Shown piece by piece: positions 42,256-50,587 of a stretch of 64,000 bases of DNA. The stretch is from Nocardia sp. NBC_01327 (lineage in GTDB: Bacteria > Actinomycetota > Actinomycetes > Mycobacteriales > Mycobacteriaceae): NCBI RefSeq assembly GCF_035958815.1, contig NZ_CP108383.1, forward strand, positions 558,001 to 622,000. Direction: 5' to 3'. Positions within the stretch are counted from its first letter, which is position 1; the number at the start of each line of letters is the position of its first letter. The notes beneath the pieces were generated by a model. That model was given only the letters and a program-made list of their open reading frames with translations, was not told the origin of the DNA and did no database searches. Made by a program: the position numbers and the translations under genes.

Positions 42256-42914
42256 CCGGCAAATTGATTCTGGTGCGGCACGGGGAGACCGAAGGCAATG
42301 TCGCCAAGCTGCTCGACACCCAGCTGCCGGGACTGCCGCTGACCGAACGCGGTGTGGCGCAGGCGAAAACCTTCGGCGCCACACTGATAACCCCGCCGCA
42401 GCGACTGTTCTGCTCGGAGGCCCTGCGCGCCCGCCAGACCGGCGGGTATATCGAGGCCGCCACCGGCACGCCGCTCGAGGTGCTGGAGGGTCTGCAGGAG
42501 GTGCAGGTGGGTGAGCTGGAGGGCCTGAACACCCAGGCCGCGCACGAACAGTTCCAGGATGTCTACCACGCCTGGCATTTCGGCGATCTGAGCCTGCGGG
42601 TGCCCGGCGGTGAATCCGGCATGGAGGTGCTCGACCGCTACGTCCCGATCCTCGAGCGCCTGCGCGACGACTACCTGACCGACCCGGAAGCCCCCGACGT
42701 CATCCTGGTCAGCCACGGCGCCGCCATGCGCCTGATCTCCCGCGAACTAGCGGGTGTCCCAAGACGTTTCGCCGCCAACAACCACCTCGATAACACCGAA
42801 ACCATCGAACTGGTCCCCACCACCGGTGGCGGCTGGGAATGCACCCGCTGGGGCAGCTACACCCCACCCTTCGGCGAAGACGCCGCCCCCACCGGCGACG
42901 ACCCCATGGGCTGA
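42252..42914 (+). CDS. Histidine phosphatase family protein
   Basis: The GTG at 42252 overlaps the pheA stop and gives 220 residues. ILVRHGETEGN carries the catalytic His, QEVQVGELEG the acid, and VILVSHGAAMRLI the second His. The same pair follows pheA in M. tuberculosis. The substrate is not known; a broad phosphatase or a mutase is possible. Confidence 0.93.
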   Translation: MTGKLILVRHGETEGNVAKLLDTQLPGLPLTERGVAQAKTFGATLITPPQRLFCSEALRARQTGGYIEAATGTPLEVLEGLQEVQVGELEGLNTQAAHEQFQDVYHAWHFGDLSLRVPGGESGMEVLDRYVPILERLRDDYLTDPEAPDVILVSHGAAMRLISRELAGVPRRFAANNHLDNTETIELVPTTGGGWECTRWGSYTPPFGEDAAPTGDDPMG

Positions 42915-42976
42915 CGCCGCCCCGCCCGTAGAAATCTGGGCCAGACGCCCCCGGTCATCCGGGCCGCTGTCACGCC

Positions 42977-43063
42977 CGTCATCCCGACATGCTTTTGGCC
43001 GGGATCCGTCGCGACCCACGGACCACTGGTGTGGATCCCGGCCGAAATCGCGCCGGGATGACG
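42977..43063. repeat. Large inverted repeat (GTCATCCCG type)
   Basis: CGTCATCCCG...GGCCGGGATCC (42977-43007) pairs with GGATCCCGGCC...CGGGATGACG (43033-43063). It is non-coding and resembles dispersed palindromic repeats of actinobacterial genomes. Confidence 0.65.
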
Positions 43064-43101
43064 AGGGGAAGAGAAGTCGCGCTCGGGTGAACTGGAGCGG
43101 T

Positions 43102-43929
43102 TCAGCCGAGGTGGGGTGTCGGGAACTCTTGCCGCAGGGGTAGTTCCGCGATCAGGTCTTGTAGCGCGGTGCGCAGGCGGGCCGGTGTGCCGGTCGCGAG
43201 TGATGTCCACATTGTCCCGTCGTCGGCGCGGCTGGCGGTGGCGAGGAAGCGGCCGTGGCGGGTGTTGAAGACGGCGATGTGGTTGTCCGCGGTGTCGCGG
43301 GTGCCGTCGCCGTAGACGACGCCGGTGATCTCGGCGTGTGAGTGCACCTGAACCAGTGCGGCGGCAAGGGTTTTCGCATCGCGGGGCGGATTGCCCACCT
43401 GGGCGAGCCGGTGCGCGGTGCCGGTGGAATCCCCGGCCTCGTCGAAGATCGGGGCCAATTCCGCTGTAGGAGCGTTCATTCCGTCGAGGGCGAGGGGTTC
43501 GGCAGGCCCGAGCGCGGCCATGAGCGTGCCCGCGAGATCGTGTCCCGCCTCGTCGAGCACATACGACTGCGGCCCGCGCAGCGCGATCACCTCGATCTCG
43601 TCGCCCTTGGCCAGGCAGCACCGATTGACCTGCCCGTCCACGTACCAGCGCAGTGCCACGACCCAGTGCGGGCGGTACAGCACGCGCAACCGTTCGGCCA
43701 GCTCCGGATGCACCTCGTCACCGTCGAGCAGCTCGCGCTCGGCCAGCGTCGCCGCGGCCGCCGTCATGGCCGCTTCGTGATCGGCGGCATTGTCGTAGCG
43801 CCCCATGGCGTTGAGCACCACCGGCAGCTCGTCCAGCGCCAATGCCTCCTGGAGATACTGCATTTCGTCCAGAGACAGCGTGACCGCCCGCAGCACGGAC
43901 GGCCCCCGGCCCGCGCCGAGCACGGTCAC
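43102..43929 (-). CDS. espG: ESX secretion-associated chaperone EspG
   Basis: The 275-residue protein has the EspG fold markers: an N-terminal LSLDEMQYLQEALAL region, a central basic beta-sheet part with HWVVALRWYVDG, and TGVVYGDGTRD near residue 205. EspG proteins bind PPE proteins in the cytoplasm and keep them soluble before ESX export. It overlaps the PPE gene by four bases in a PE-PPE-EspG operon. Confidence 0.88.
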   Translation of the reverse strand: MTVLGAGRGPSVLRAVTLSLDEMQYLQEALALDELPVVLNAMGRYDNAADHEAAMTAAAATLAERELLDGDEVHPELAERLRVLYRPHWVVALRWYVDGQVNRCCLAKGDEIEVIALRGPQSYVLDEAGHDLAGTLMAALGPAEPLALDGMNAPTAELAPIFDEAGDSTGTAHRLAQVGNPPRDAKTLAAALVQVHSHAEITGVVYGDGTRDTADNHIAVFNTRHGRFLATASRADDGTMWTSLATGTPARLRTALQDLIAELPLRQEFPTPHLG

Positions 43930-45116
43930 CGATGGTCCTCGTGATCGCCGCCGATAACGGCGGGTGCGATGGCCCGCCCGTCGGCGAAATGCTCCACCGA
44001 ACGCCCGTAGTCGTTCCCGCCGTGCGTCTCTTCCTCGTCACTGCCGCCCTGATTACCGAGCAGCGGGCTCGAGGCGGGCCGCACAGGTGCACCGGCCGAT
44101 GCGTTCGGCGCGACCGCAACAGGTTCCGCAATCGGCGCTGCCATCGGCGCGGCAGTTGTTGCGCCGCCGCCGATTCCGGCGCCCGAGCCCCAGCCTTCGG
44201 GGAGTTTCAGTGTGCCGCCACCGTTTCCGATGCTCACACTGGCACCGCCGCCACCACCACCGAACGACACCGCACTGGTGCTGAGCCCCACGCCGCCCGC
44301 GCCCGCAGCAGCCACTCCGGTGTCGGCAACGGACGGCAGATGCGTGCCCGCCCCCTGCGTAAGTCCGTTGGCCACAGCGGTAATCGCACTGCCTGCCACA
44401 TTGCCCGCGCTGGTCGCCCCCGTGGTGACCACGGTCCCGGCAACCTGCGCCGCCTGACCCATGGCACTGAGCACCGCGGGATTATTGGCGAGCCCGGCCG
44501 CCGCGGCCAATGCCGCCTGGACCGGATCACCGGACCCGTCGCCGAAAGCGCCTGCGCTATCGGCCGATCCGGCGCCCATGGCGATCGGCGGCGGCATGAA
44601 GAATTCCCCCGGCGTGGTGACCAGCGCGGTGGTGGCGGCCTCGTAGGTCTCCATGACCAGCGCCGCCCGAATGTCCAAAGCCAGCTTGGCGGCCTCGGCC
44701 GCCTCAGCGGTGCCATTGAGCGCACCACCGGTGGAATGCGCCGCCACCCGCGCGGCTTCGACGGCCGCGATCTCGGGCAGGCTCGGCATGATGATCGAGG
44801 CCACGGTGTACGCGGTCACATTCGCGGCGGCCTTGGCGGCCATGACCGCGGCCTGCACACTCTGCTGTTCGGACCAGAGGGTGAAGCCGGTGAGCCGGGC
44901 CAGCACATTGAGCCCGTTCACGCCCTGCAGCCCGACGCCGACCTCGGCCATGACCCGGGCCACGGTGGTGGTGGCATCGACCCAGGCGGCGGTGAGCCCG
45001 CCCCAGGCGGTGCCCGCGGCCGCGATCGGAACCGCGTGCGCGCCCGCGTTCAAGGTGACGGAGTTCAACTCCGCCATGCGGGGCAGCCAGAACACCCCGG
45101 TGATTCCCAGCGTCAT
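43926..45116 (-). CDS. PPE domain protein
   Basis: The 396-residue protein opens with a PPE-like helical domain of about 180 residues (FWLPRMAELNSVTLNAGA, VQAAVMAAKAAANVTAYTV). A long Gly/Ala/Thr-rich tail follows. The classic Pro-Pro-Glu is not at the start, as in many nocardial members. It is a probable ESX substrate that pairs with the PE protein encoded upstream and with EspG downstream. Confidence 0.85.
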   Translation of the reverse strand: MTLGITGVFWLPRMAELNSVTLNAGAHAVPIAAAGTAWGGLTAAWVDATTTVARVMAEVGVGLQGVNGLNVLARLTGFTLWSEQQSVQAAVMAAKAAANVTAYTVASIIMPSLPEIAAVEAARVAAHSTGGALNGTAEAAEAAKLALDIRAALVMETYEAATTALVTTPGEFFMPPPIAMGAGSADSAGAFGDGSGDPVQAALAAAAGLANNPAVLSAMGQAAQVAGTVVTTGATSAGNVAGSAITAVANGLTQGAGTHLPSVADTGVAAAGAGGVGLSTSAVSFGGGGGGASVSIGNGGGTLKLPEGWGSGAGIGGGATTAAPMAAPIAEPVAVAPNASAGAPVRPASSPLLGNQGGSDEEETHGGNDYGRSVEHFADGRAIAPAVIGGDHEDHR

Positions 45117-45131
45117 TGTCAGTGTTCCCCT

Positions 45132-45443
45132 CTACACCTGGATGGCGGCGATACCGGCGGCGCGCACCGCGTCCTGCACCAGATACTCGGCGAGCTGGCT
45201 GCGCAGGGTGGCGGCGGCGTGATGCAGTTCCAGGACGGCCTGTGCGGTTGCCCGATCGTGGCTCAGCGCAGCCTGATTGAAGTGTGCGGCGGCCAGGAAG
45301 GACACTTCCTCGGCCCCGGAGGGGATGACGTGGGTGGCCGGCGCGGTGACCGCGGAGGCCAGCGAGAGCCGCTCGGCGAGCAGGTCCAACTCCAGCGCAG
45401 CAGCGAGAACAACCTCGGGCTGTACGAGGACATGACCGACCAT
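45132..45443 (-). CDS. PE family protein
   Basis: ATG 45443 (GGGAG seven bases upstream) gives 103 residues. The protein is a helical hairpin with the PE pattern (MVGHVLVQPEVVLAAALEL, then HFNQAALSHDRATAQAVLELHHA). PE proteins pair with PPE proteins for ESX export. It heads the PE-PPE-EspG operon. Confidence 0.85.
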   Translation of the reverse strand: MVGHVLVQPEVVLAAALELDLLAERLSLASAVTAPATHVIPSGAEEVSFLAAAHFNQAALSHDRATAQAVLELHHAAATLRSQLAEYLVQDAVRAAGIAAIQV

Positions 45444-45543
45444 GAGCGAACTCCCTTCCCGAAGACTTTCCCCCCGATGCCGAGTTCCCCCCGACATCAA
45501 GATTGGACGCACCGGTTAGCTGATCGGTTCCCGGGGTCTCGGA

Positions 45544-45897
45544 TCAGCCCCATCCCAGCTGATGAAGGCGGTCGTCGTCAATCCCGAAGTAGTGCGCGAT
45601 CTCGTGAATCACTGTGACGGCCACCTCGTGCACCACCTCTTCTTCGCTGGTGCACATGCCGAGAATGGCCTCGCGATAGATGGTGATGGTGTCCGGTAAT
45701 GCGCCCCCGTAGTGGCTGAAGTCCCGATTGGTCAGCGCGATCCCGTGATAGAGACCGAGCAGATGCGGGTCCTCGGCACTGCGGGCCTCGATGAGAACCA
45801 CCACATTGTCGATGGCCTCGGCGAACTCCCGCGGAATCAGGTCCAGTGCGTCGCCGACCAGTTCCTCGAACCGGTCGGCCGACATGGAGACCGGCAT
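45544..45897 (-). CDS. Minimal zincin metallopeptidase family protein
   Basis: From ATG 45897 the protein has 117 residues; ATG 45885 is an alternative. VTVIHEIAHYFGIDDDRL has the HExxH zinc site with a third ligand after it. The short length fits the minimal zincin (DUF1025) family found beside the septum-formation gene in M. tuberculosis. Peptidase activity is inferred. Confidence 0.92.
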   Translation of the reverse strand: MPVSMSADRFEELVGDALDLIPREFAEAIDNVVVLIEARSAEDPHLLGLYHGIALTNRDFSHYGGALPDTITIYREAILGMCTSEEEVVHEVAVTVIHEIAHYFGIDDDRLHQLGWG

Positions 45898-45907
45898 ATC
45901 TACCCGA

Positions 45908-47125
45908 TCACCGCGGCTGCGGGATGACCGGCGGGGCCGCGCCCGGTAGCGGCGGCGGGGTGTAGCGGCCATTGTTCGGCGGCGGTACGGGCGCCTGGCC
46001 GTCGATGAGCAGATCGCCGCGGGCCGAACCGGTGATGGTGGCGAAACCCTCCTGGTCCGCGCCCTTACCGACCATGCAGTTGAGGCTCTGGCTGCCGGCC
46101 AGCCAGCTGCGGGCGTCCAGGAAGTCCCAGAACAGGGTCAGGGTCTTGTTGCGCAGTGCGTCGGGGGAGCCGAGGTAGTCGGTGGAGTCCTTGCCGCACT
46201 GGTCCTCCATGACCTTGTCCTGATCGTCCTTGGAGGGCGGGCCGCCGGGGAAGCGCGCGCCGAGATCCACGGTGGAGACGATCTCGAAGGCGTGCGGCTG
46301 CGCGCAGTCGACCGGATCGGTGGGCAGATTGCGGGCGATGCCGACGCAGGTGCCCACGTCGAAGATCTTGGACTGGTTGATATTCCGCACGCTGCCGGTG
46401 ATCGGGTGGGTGGCGGTGCCGGCGCTGCCGGTGATCTGCAGACCGCAGCGCAGGGTGCGCTCGCCCGCCTTCCACCCGGCCTCGCCCGGATTGATCAGGC
46501 CGACCACGAACTTGCCGCGCGGATCGAGCTTGCCGCCGAGATAGCCCTGCGCGGCGCTGACGCAGTGCTCATCGCGCAGCTCCGAGAAGCGCAGCGAATC
46601 GGGAAAGCGTGAGCCCGGCCCGAATTCGACGCCCGGATACTTGCTCAGGTCGATATCGGCGGTGACCTCGAACAGATGCTTGCTGCCGCAGTCCACCTTC
46701 ACCAGATCGCTGGCATTGCCCTTGGTCCAGCTCAGGCAGTCGCCCTGTTTGGCGGTGCCGAAGGCCGCACCCGCGACCGCACCCGTGGGCTGGGTGCCGC
46801 CCGGCGTATGCGCCTCCACCCGATGCGAGTCGAAACCGGAGATGACCATGGTGATCAGCGCCGCCACCACCGCACCGATCGCGACCGCGAGCAGCCCCCA
46901 GCGCAGCGTCGGCGCGGAGAGCGGACCGTCCTTGTCGAGCTTGGAGCTCAACCGGCCCAGCGGCCCCGGCAGTCGCGACCGCTTGGAGCTTTCCGGCGGC
47001 GGACCGTCGGCGCTCCCCTGCCGCGAGCCGGAAGGTGACCGCGTCTGCCGTCCCCGAGATGGCCAACCTGACTGTTCCGCAGGTGGCCACTCGGGCTGTT
47101 CTGGAGGCAACTGTTCGTCGGACAT
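45908..47125 (-). CDS. Septum formation family membrane protein
   Basis: The 405-residue protein has a Pro/Ser-rich cytoplasmic tail (residues 1-70) and one membrane helix (WGLLAVAIGAVVAALITMVI). Two copies of an extracellular Cys-containing septum-formation domain follow, each with a GDCLSW or VGTCVGI start and a later HLFEV or HAFEIV. Relatives are linked to cell division. It is 10 bases upstream of the zincin gene. Confidence 0.9.
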   Translation of the reverse strand: MSDEQLPPEQPEWPPAEQSGWPSRGRQTRSPSGSRQGSADGPPPESSKRSRLPGPLGRLSSKLDKDGPLSAPTLRWGLLAVAIGAVVAALITMVISGFDSHRVEAHTPGGTQPTGAVAGAAFGTAKQGDCLSWTKGNASDLVKVDCGSKHLFEVTADIDLSKYPGVEFGPGSRFPDSLRFSELRDEHCVSAAQGYLGGKLDPRGKFVVGLINPGEAGWKAGERTLRCGLQITGSAGTATHPITGSVRNINQSKIFDVGTCVGIARNLPTDPVDCAQPHAFEIVSTVDLGARFPGGPPSKDDQDKVMEDQCGKDSTDYLGSPDALRNKTLTLFWDFLDARSWLAGSQSLNCMVGKGADQEGFATITGSARGDLLIDGQAPVPPPNNGRYTPPPLPGAAPPVIPQPR

Positions 47126-47260
47126 CGCGCTCCATCATGTCAGCGCACCCTCTGCCCCGCCATGTCCTATCGAATCTCGCACCCCAACTCGCCGGTTCAC
47201 CATGTCGAACCGGCGCGGACCACGCTATTCGGAAGGCCGCGAGCCGAACTGCCCACGCAC

Positions 47261-48850
47261 CTATCCCGAGATGATGCCGGCTGCTTTCTCGCCGATCAGT
47301 ACCGCGGGCGCGTGCGTATGCCCGCGGGTGATGATCGGCATGACCGAAGTATCGGCGATCCGCAGTCCCTCGATCCCGTGCACCCGCAGCTCCGGGTCCA
47401 CCACTCCGGTGTGGTCGGTACTCATCCGGCAGGTTCCCACCGGGTGGTACAGCGTGTGCGAATGGTGTTCCAGGCACCGCCGCAGCACATCCTCGATCGG
47501 TGTGTCGGCGGGCAGCACCGGTTGCATGAGCTCCCCGATGTGCTCCTTCAGCGCAGGCTGCGCGGCGATTTCGAGGCAGGTCCGCAGCCCGTTGAGCAGG
47601 GCGGTGCGATCGGAGAACTCGGCGCAGTAGTTCGGATCGATGAGTGGTGCGGCGAACGGATCGGCCGAGGCGAGGGTGATGCTGCCGGTCGAGAGCGGCT
47701 TGAGCAGAATCGCCGCGAAGGTGAGCGCGTGCCCGTCCGGATCGCCGAGTCCCTCCCCGATGTAGGGCGCGGGCGCGAAGATCAGTTCCAGATCCGGCAG
47801 CCCGACATCGGGGTGGCTGCGCACGAATCCGTACGCCTCACCGACATTGGAGGTGAGCTGCCCGCGCCGCCGCACGAAGTAATTGGCGAGTTCGGCGATG
47901 CTCTTGTCCGCACCGTAGAGGCTGCCCGCCTTGGTCCGGTAGACGATGGGCGCGGCGAGGTGATCGCGCAGATTCCGCCCGACCTCCGAATTGTGGTGCA
48001 GCACAGGAATTCCGTGCGACTGCAGCTGGTCGGCGTCGCCGATGCCCGAGAGCATGAGCAGCTGCGGCGTATTGATCGCCCCGCCGGACAGCACGACCTC
48101 CCGCTTGGCGTGCAGCTGTTTGATCTCCTCGCCGACCCGGTATTCGACGCCGACGGCGCGTTTGCCCTCGAACAGCACGCGGGTGACGTGCGCGTCGGTG
48201 ACGATGGTCAGATCCTGATGCTTCTGCAGCGCCGGCCGCAGGTACGCGTCGGCGGTGCTCCAGCGCGCCCCGCGCTTCTGATTCACCATGGTCTCGGTGA
48301 ATCCTTGCGGCGCATCGAGATTGGCGCGTTCCACCGGATATCCGGCTTCGGCGGCGGCATTCAGGTACTGCTGGGTGAGCGGCCGCGGGCTGCGCTGCCG
48401 GGAGATGTGCAGCGGCCCGTCGACGCCCTCCCCGGCCTCGGTCGCGCCCTCCACGGTCTCCATGCGCTGGAAGTACGGCAGCACCTGCTCGAACGACCAG
48501 CCCGGTCCGCCGTATTCGGCCCATTCGTCATAGTCGGCGGCGAAGCCGCGCACCCACATCATGGCGTTCATGGAGGAGGAGCCGCCCAGCACTTTGCCGC
48601 GCGGCCAGTACACCTGGCGATCGGCCAGCTCGGGTTGCGGTGTGGTGCGGTAGTTCCAGTCGTTCTCGCCCTCGAAGAGCTCGGCGAATCCGGCCGGAAT
48701 GTGGATGAATTTATCGCGGTCGGTGCTGCCGGCCTCGATGACGGCGACGCTGACGCCGTGCTTTTCGCTCAGCCGCGCGGCCACTGCCGCCCCGGCGGAG
48801 CCGGCGCCGACGACAATGAAATCGACTGTGCTCGGCATGTATTGGGGCAT
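47261..48850 (-). CDS. GMC family oxidoreductase (choline dehydrogenase-like)
   Basis: The 529-residue protein has the FAD-binding VVGAGSAGAAVAARL, the GMC signatures PRGKVLGGSSSMNAMMWVRG and SGGAINTPQLLMLSGIG, and the C-terminal HPVGTCRM with its catalytic His. It oxidises an alcohol to an aldehyde; choline or a long-chain alcohol are both possible. The stop is about 110 bases from the septum gene start, and the two diverge. Confidence 0.92.
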   Translation of the reverse strand: MPQYMPSTVDFIVVGAGSAGAAVAARLSEKHGVSVAVIEAGSTDRDKFIHIPAGFAELFEGENDWNYRTTPQPELADRQVYWPRGKVLGGSSSMNAMMWVRGFAADYDEWAEYGGPGWSFEQVLPYFQRMETVEGATEAGEGVDGPLHISRQRSPRPLTQQYLNAAAEAGYPVERANLDAPQGFTETMVNQKRGARWSTADAYLRPALQKHQDLTIVTDAHVTRVLFEGKRAVGVEYRVGEEIKQLHAKREVVLSGGAINTPQLLMLSGIGDADQLQSHGIPVLHHNSEVGRNLRDHLAAPIVYRTKAGSLYGADKSIAELANYFVRRRGQLTSNVGEAYGFVRSHPDVGLPDLELIFAPAPYIGEGLGDPDGHALTFAAILLKPLSTGSITLASADPFAAPLIDPNYCAEFSDRTALLNGLRTCLEIAAQPALKEHIGELMQPVLPADTPIEDVLRRCLEHHSHTLYHPVGTCRMSTDHTGVVDPELRVHGIEGLRIADTSVMPIITRGHTHAPAVLIGEKAAGIISG

Positions 48851-48997
48851 GGAGACTCCTCGGGAGAACTGGCGAGGGCCACGCGCACGGGCGCAGACGC
48901 GCTTCCGGCCGTGTCCATGCGCCCCACTCTGGTCGATGAGGTCTGCGGTGGCCAGGCAAACGGGCGAATCCAGCGAAACTGTGTGGCAACACCCAGT

Positions 48998-49087
48998 GGT
49001 CGTGGCCCGCCCGGGTCTGGACTGACGGAGCGGGGGAGCGAAGCGGAGGAGCGGAGGAGGGAAGACCCGGGTAACAGGGCCACGACC
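48998..49087. repeat. Structured repeat A, upstream of serS
   Basis: Arms 48998-49008 with 49077-49087 (11 pairs) and 49010-49018 with 49063-49071 (9 pairs) enclose a 44-base loop GGACTGA...GGAGGGA rich in GGAGCGAAGCGG. The loop is almost the same as in copy B while the stem bases are wholly different. A partial loop copy follows at 49091-49112. Confidence 0.75.
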
Positions 49088-49136
49088 CCGCCGGAGCGAA
49101 GCGGAGGCAGAAAATTCAGTCCACTAGGCTGTTTCT

Positions 49137-50399
49137 ATGATCGACCTTCGATTCCTGCGGGAGAACCCGGACGTGGTCCGCGCGTCGCAGCGGGCTCGCG
49201 GCGAGGACCCGGCCCTGGTGGACGCCCTGCTCGCGGCGGATGTGGCGCGCCGCGCGGCCGTCGCCAATGCCGACGGCCTGCGCGCCGAGCACAAGGCACT
49301 CGGCAAGAAGGTCGGCAAGGCTTCTCCCGAGGAGCGCCCGGCGCTGCTTGCCCAGGGCCAGGAGTACTCGGCGAAGGTGAAGGAGGCGGAGGCCGCGGAG
49401 AACGCCGCCGACGCCGTCCTGGACGCCGCCCAGCGCGCCCTGTCGAATGTGGTGCAGGACGGTGCGCCCGCCGGCGGCGAGGACGACTACATCGTGCTCG
49501 ACCACATCGGCGCCCCGCGGGAATTCGATTTCCAGCCCAAGGATCACCTGGAGTTGGGTGAATCGCTGGGCATCATCGATATGGAACGCGGCGCGAAAGT
49601 ATCGGGTGCGCGTTTCTATTTCCTGACCGGTTACGGCGCTCTCCTGCAGCTGGGTCTGCTGCAGCTGGCCGCGCAGAAGGCCACCGCGAACGGTTTCACC
49701 ATGATGATTCCGCCGGTGCTGGTGCGCCCGGAGATCATGGCGGGCACCGGTTTCCTGGGCCAGCATTCGGCCGAGATCTATCACCTCGAAGAGGACGACC
49801 TGTATCTGGTCGGCACCTCGGAAGTGCCGCTGGCGGGCTATCACTCGGGCGAGATCCTGGATCTGGCCGAGGGCGCCAAGCGCTATGCGGGCTGGTCGAG
49901 CTGTTTCCGTCGCGAGGCGGGCAGCTACGGCAAGGACACCCGCGGCATTATTCGCGTGCACCAGTTCGACAAGGTGGAGATGTTCGTCTACACCCGGCCG
50001 GAGGACGCCGATGCCGAGCATCAGCGCCTGCTGGCCTGGGAGCAGGAGATGCTCGCCGCGGTCGAGGTGCCGTATCGCGTGATCGATGTCGCCGCCGGTG
50101 ATCTGGGCAGCTCGGCCGCGCGCAAATTCGATTGCGAGGCCTGGGTTCCGACCCAGCAGACCTATCGTGAGCTCACCTCGACCTCGAATTGCACGACATT
50201 CCAGGCGCGCCGCCTGAATGTCCGCTACCGGGACGAGAACAACAAACCGCAGACCGCCGCGACCCTGAACGGCACCCTGGCCACCACCCGCTGGATCGTC
50301 GCGATTCTGGAAAACCATCAGCAAGCCGACGGCAGCGTCCGCGTCCCCGCCGCCCTGGTGCCGTTCGTGGGTACCGAAGTCTTGAAGCCGATCCGCTGA
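49137..50399 (+). CDS. serS: Serine-tRNA ligase
   Basis: The 420-residue protein has the N-terminal coiled-coil arm (residues 1-105, [16 protein letters not shown]) that grips the long tRNA-Ser variable arm. The class II catalytic core follows, with [35 protein letters not shown] (motif 2 region) and the C-terminal [18 protein letters not shown] (motif 3). It charges tRNA-Ser and tRNA-Sec. Structured repeats lie on both sides. Confidence 0.98.
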   Translation: MIDLRFLRENPDVVRASQRARGEDPALVDALLAADVARRAAVANADGLRAEHKALGKKVGKASPEERPALLAQGQEYSAKVKEAEAAENAADAVLDAAQRALSNVVQDGAPAGGEDDYIVLDHIGAPREFDFQPKDHLELGESLGIIDMERGAKVSGARFYFLTGYGALLQLGLLQLAAQKATANGFTMMIPPVLVRPEIMAGTGFLGQHSAEIYHLEEDDLYLVGTSEVPLAGYHSGEILDLAEGAKRYAGWSSCFRREAGSYGKDTRGIIRVHQFDKVEMFVYTRPEDADAEHQRLLAWEQEMLAAVEVPYRVIDVAAGDLGSSAARKFDCEAWVPTQQTYRELTSTSNCTTFQARRLNVRYRDENNKPQTAATLNGTLATTRWIVAILENHQQADGSVRVPAALVPFVGTEVLKPIR

Positions 50400-50424
50400 A
50401 TGCCGCGGATCGGCGGCGCTCAAA

Positions 50425-50519
50425 GTTCGCGGCCCGTCCCGATTCTGGACTGAGTGGAGCGGCGGAGCGAAGCGGGGGAGCGGAGGGAGGGAAGAATCGG
50501 GACCTCGGGGGCCGCGAAC
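50425..50519. repeat. Structured repeat B, downstream of serS
   Basis: Arms 50425-50435 with 50509-50519 (11 pairs) and 50437-50446 with 50493-50502 (10 pairs) enclose a 46-base loop GGACTGA...GGAGGGA. The loop sequence is shared with copy A, but the arms differ and still pair. Confidence 0.75.
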
Positions 50520-50587
50520 AGCCGAAGCGCAGCGAAGGCGAGTCAAACAGTGCGGCAAAAATCAACACAGCGTTTAGGCTAGGCAGC

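Noticed and set aside
47162..49561. Long plus-strand open frame (799 codons) opposite the GMC oxidoreductase
   Set aside because: It spans an intergenic repeat and the serS start in the wrong frame; the protein is low complexity and the GMC gene opposite is certain.
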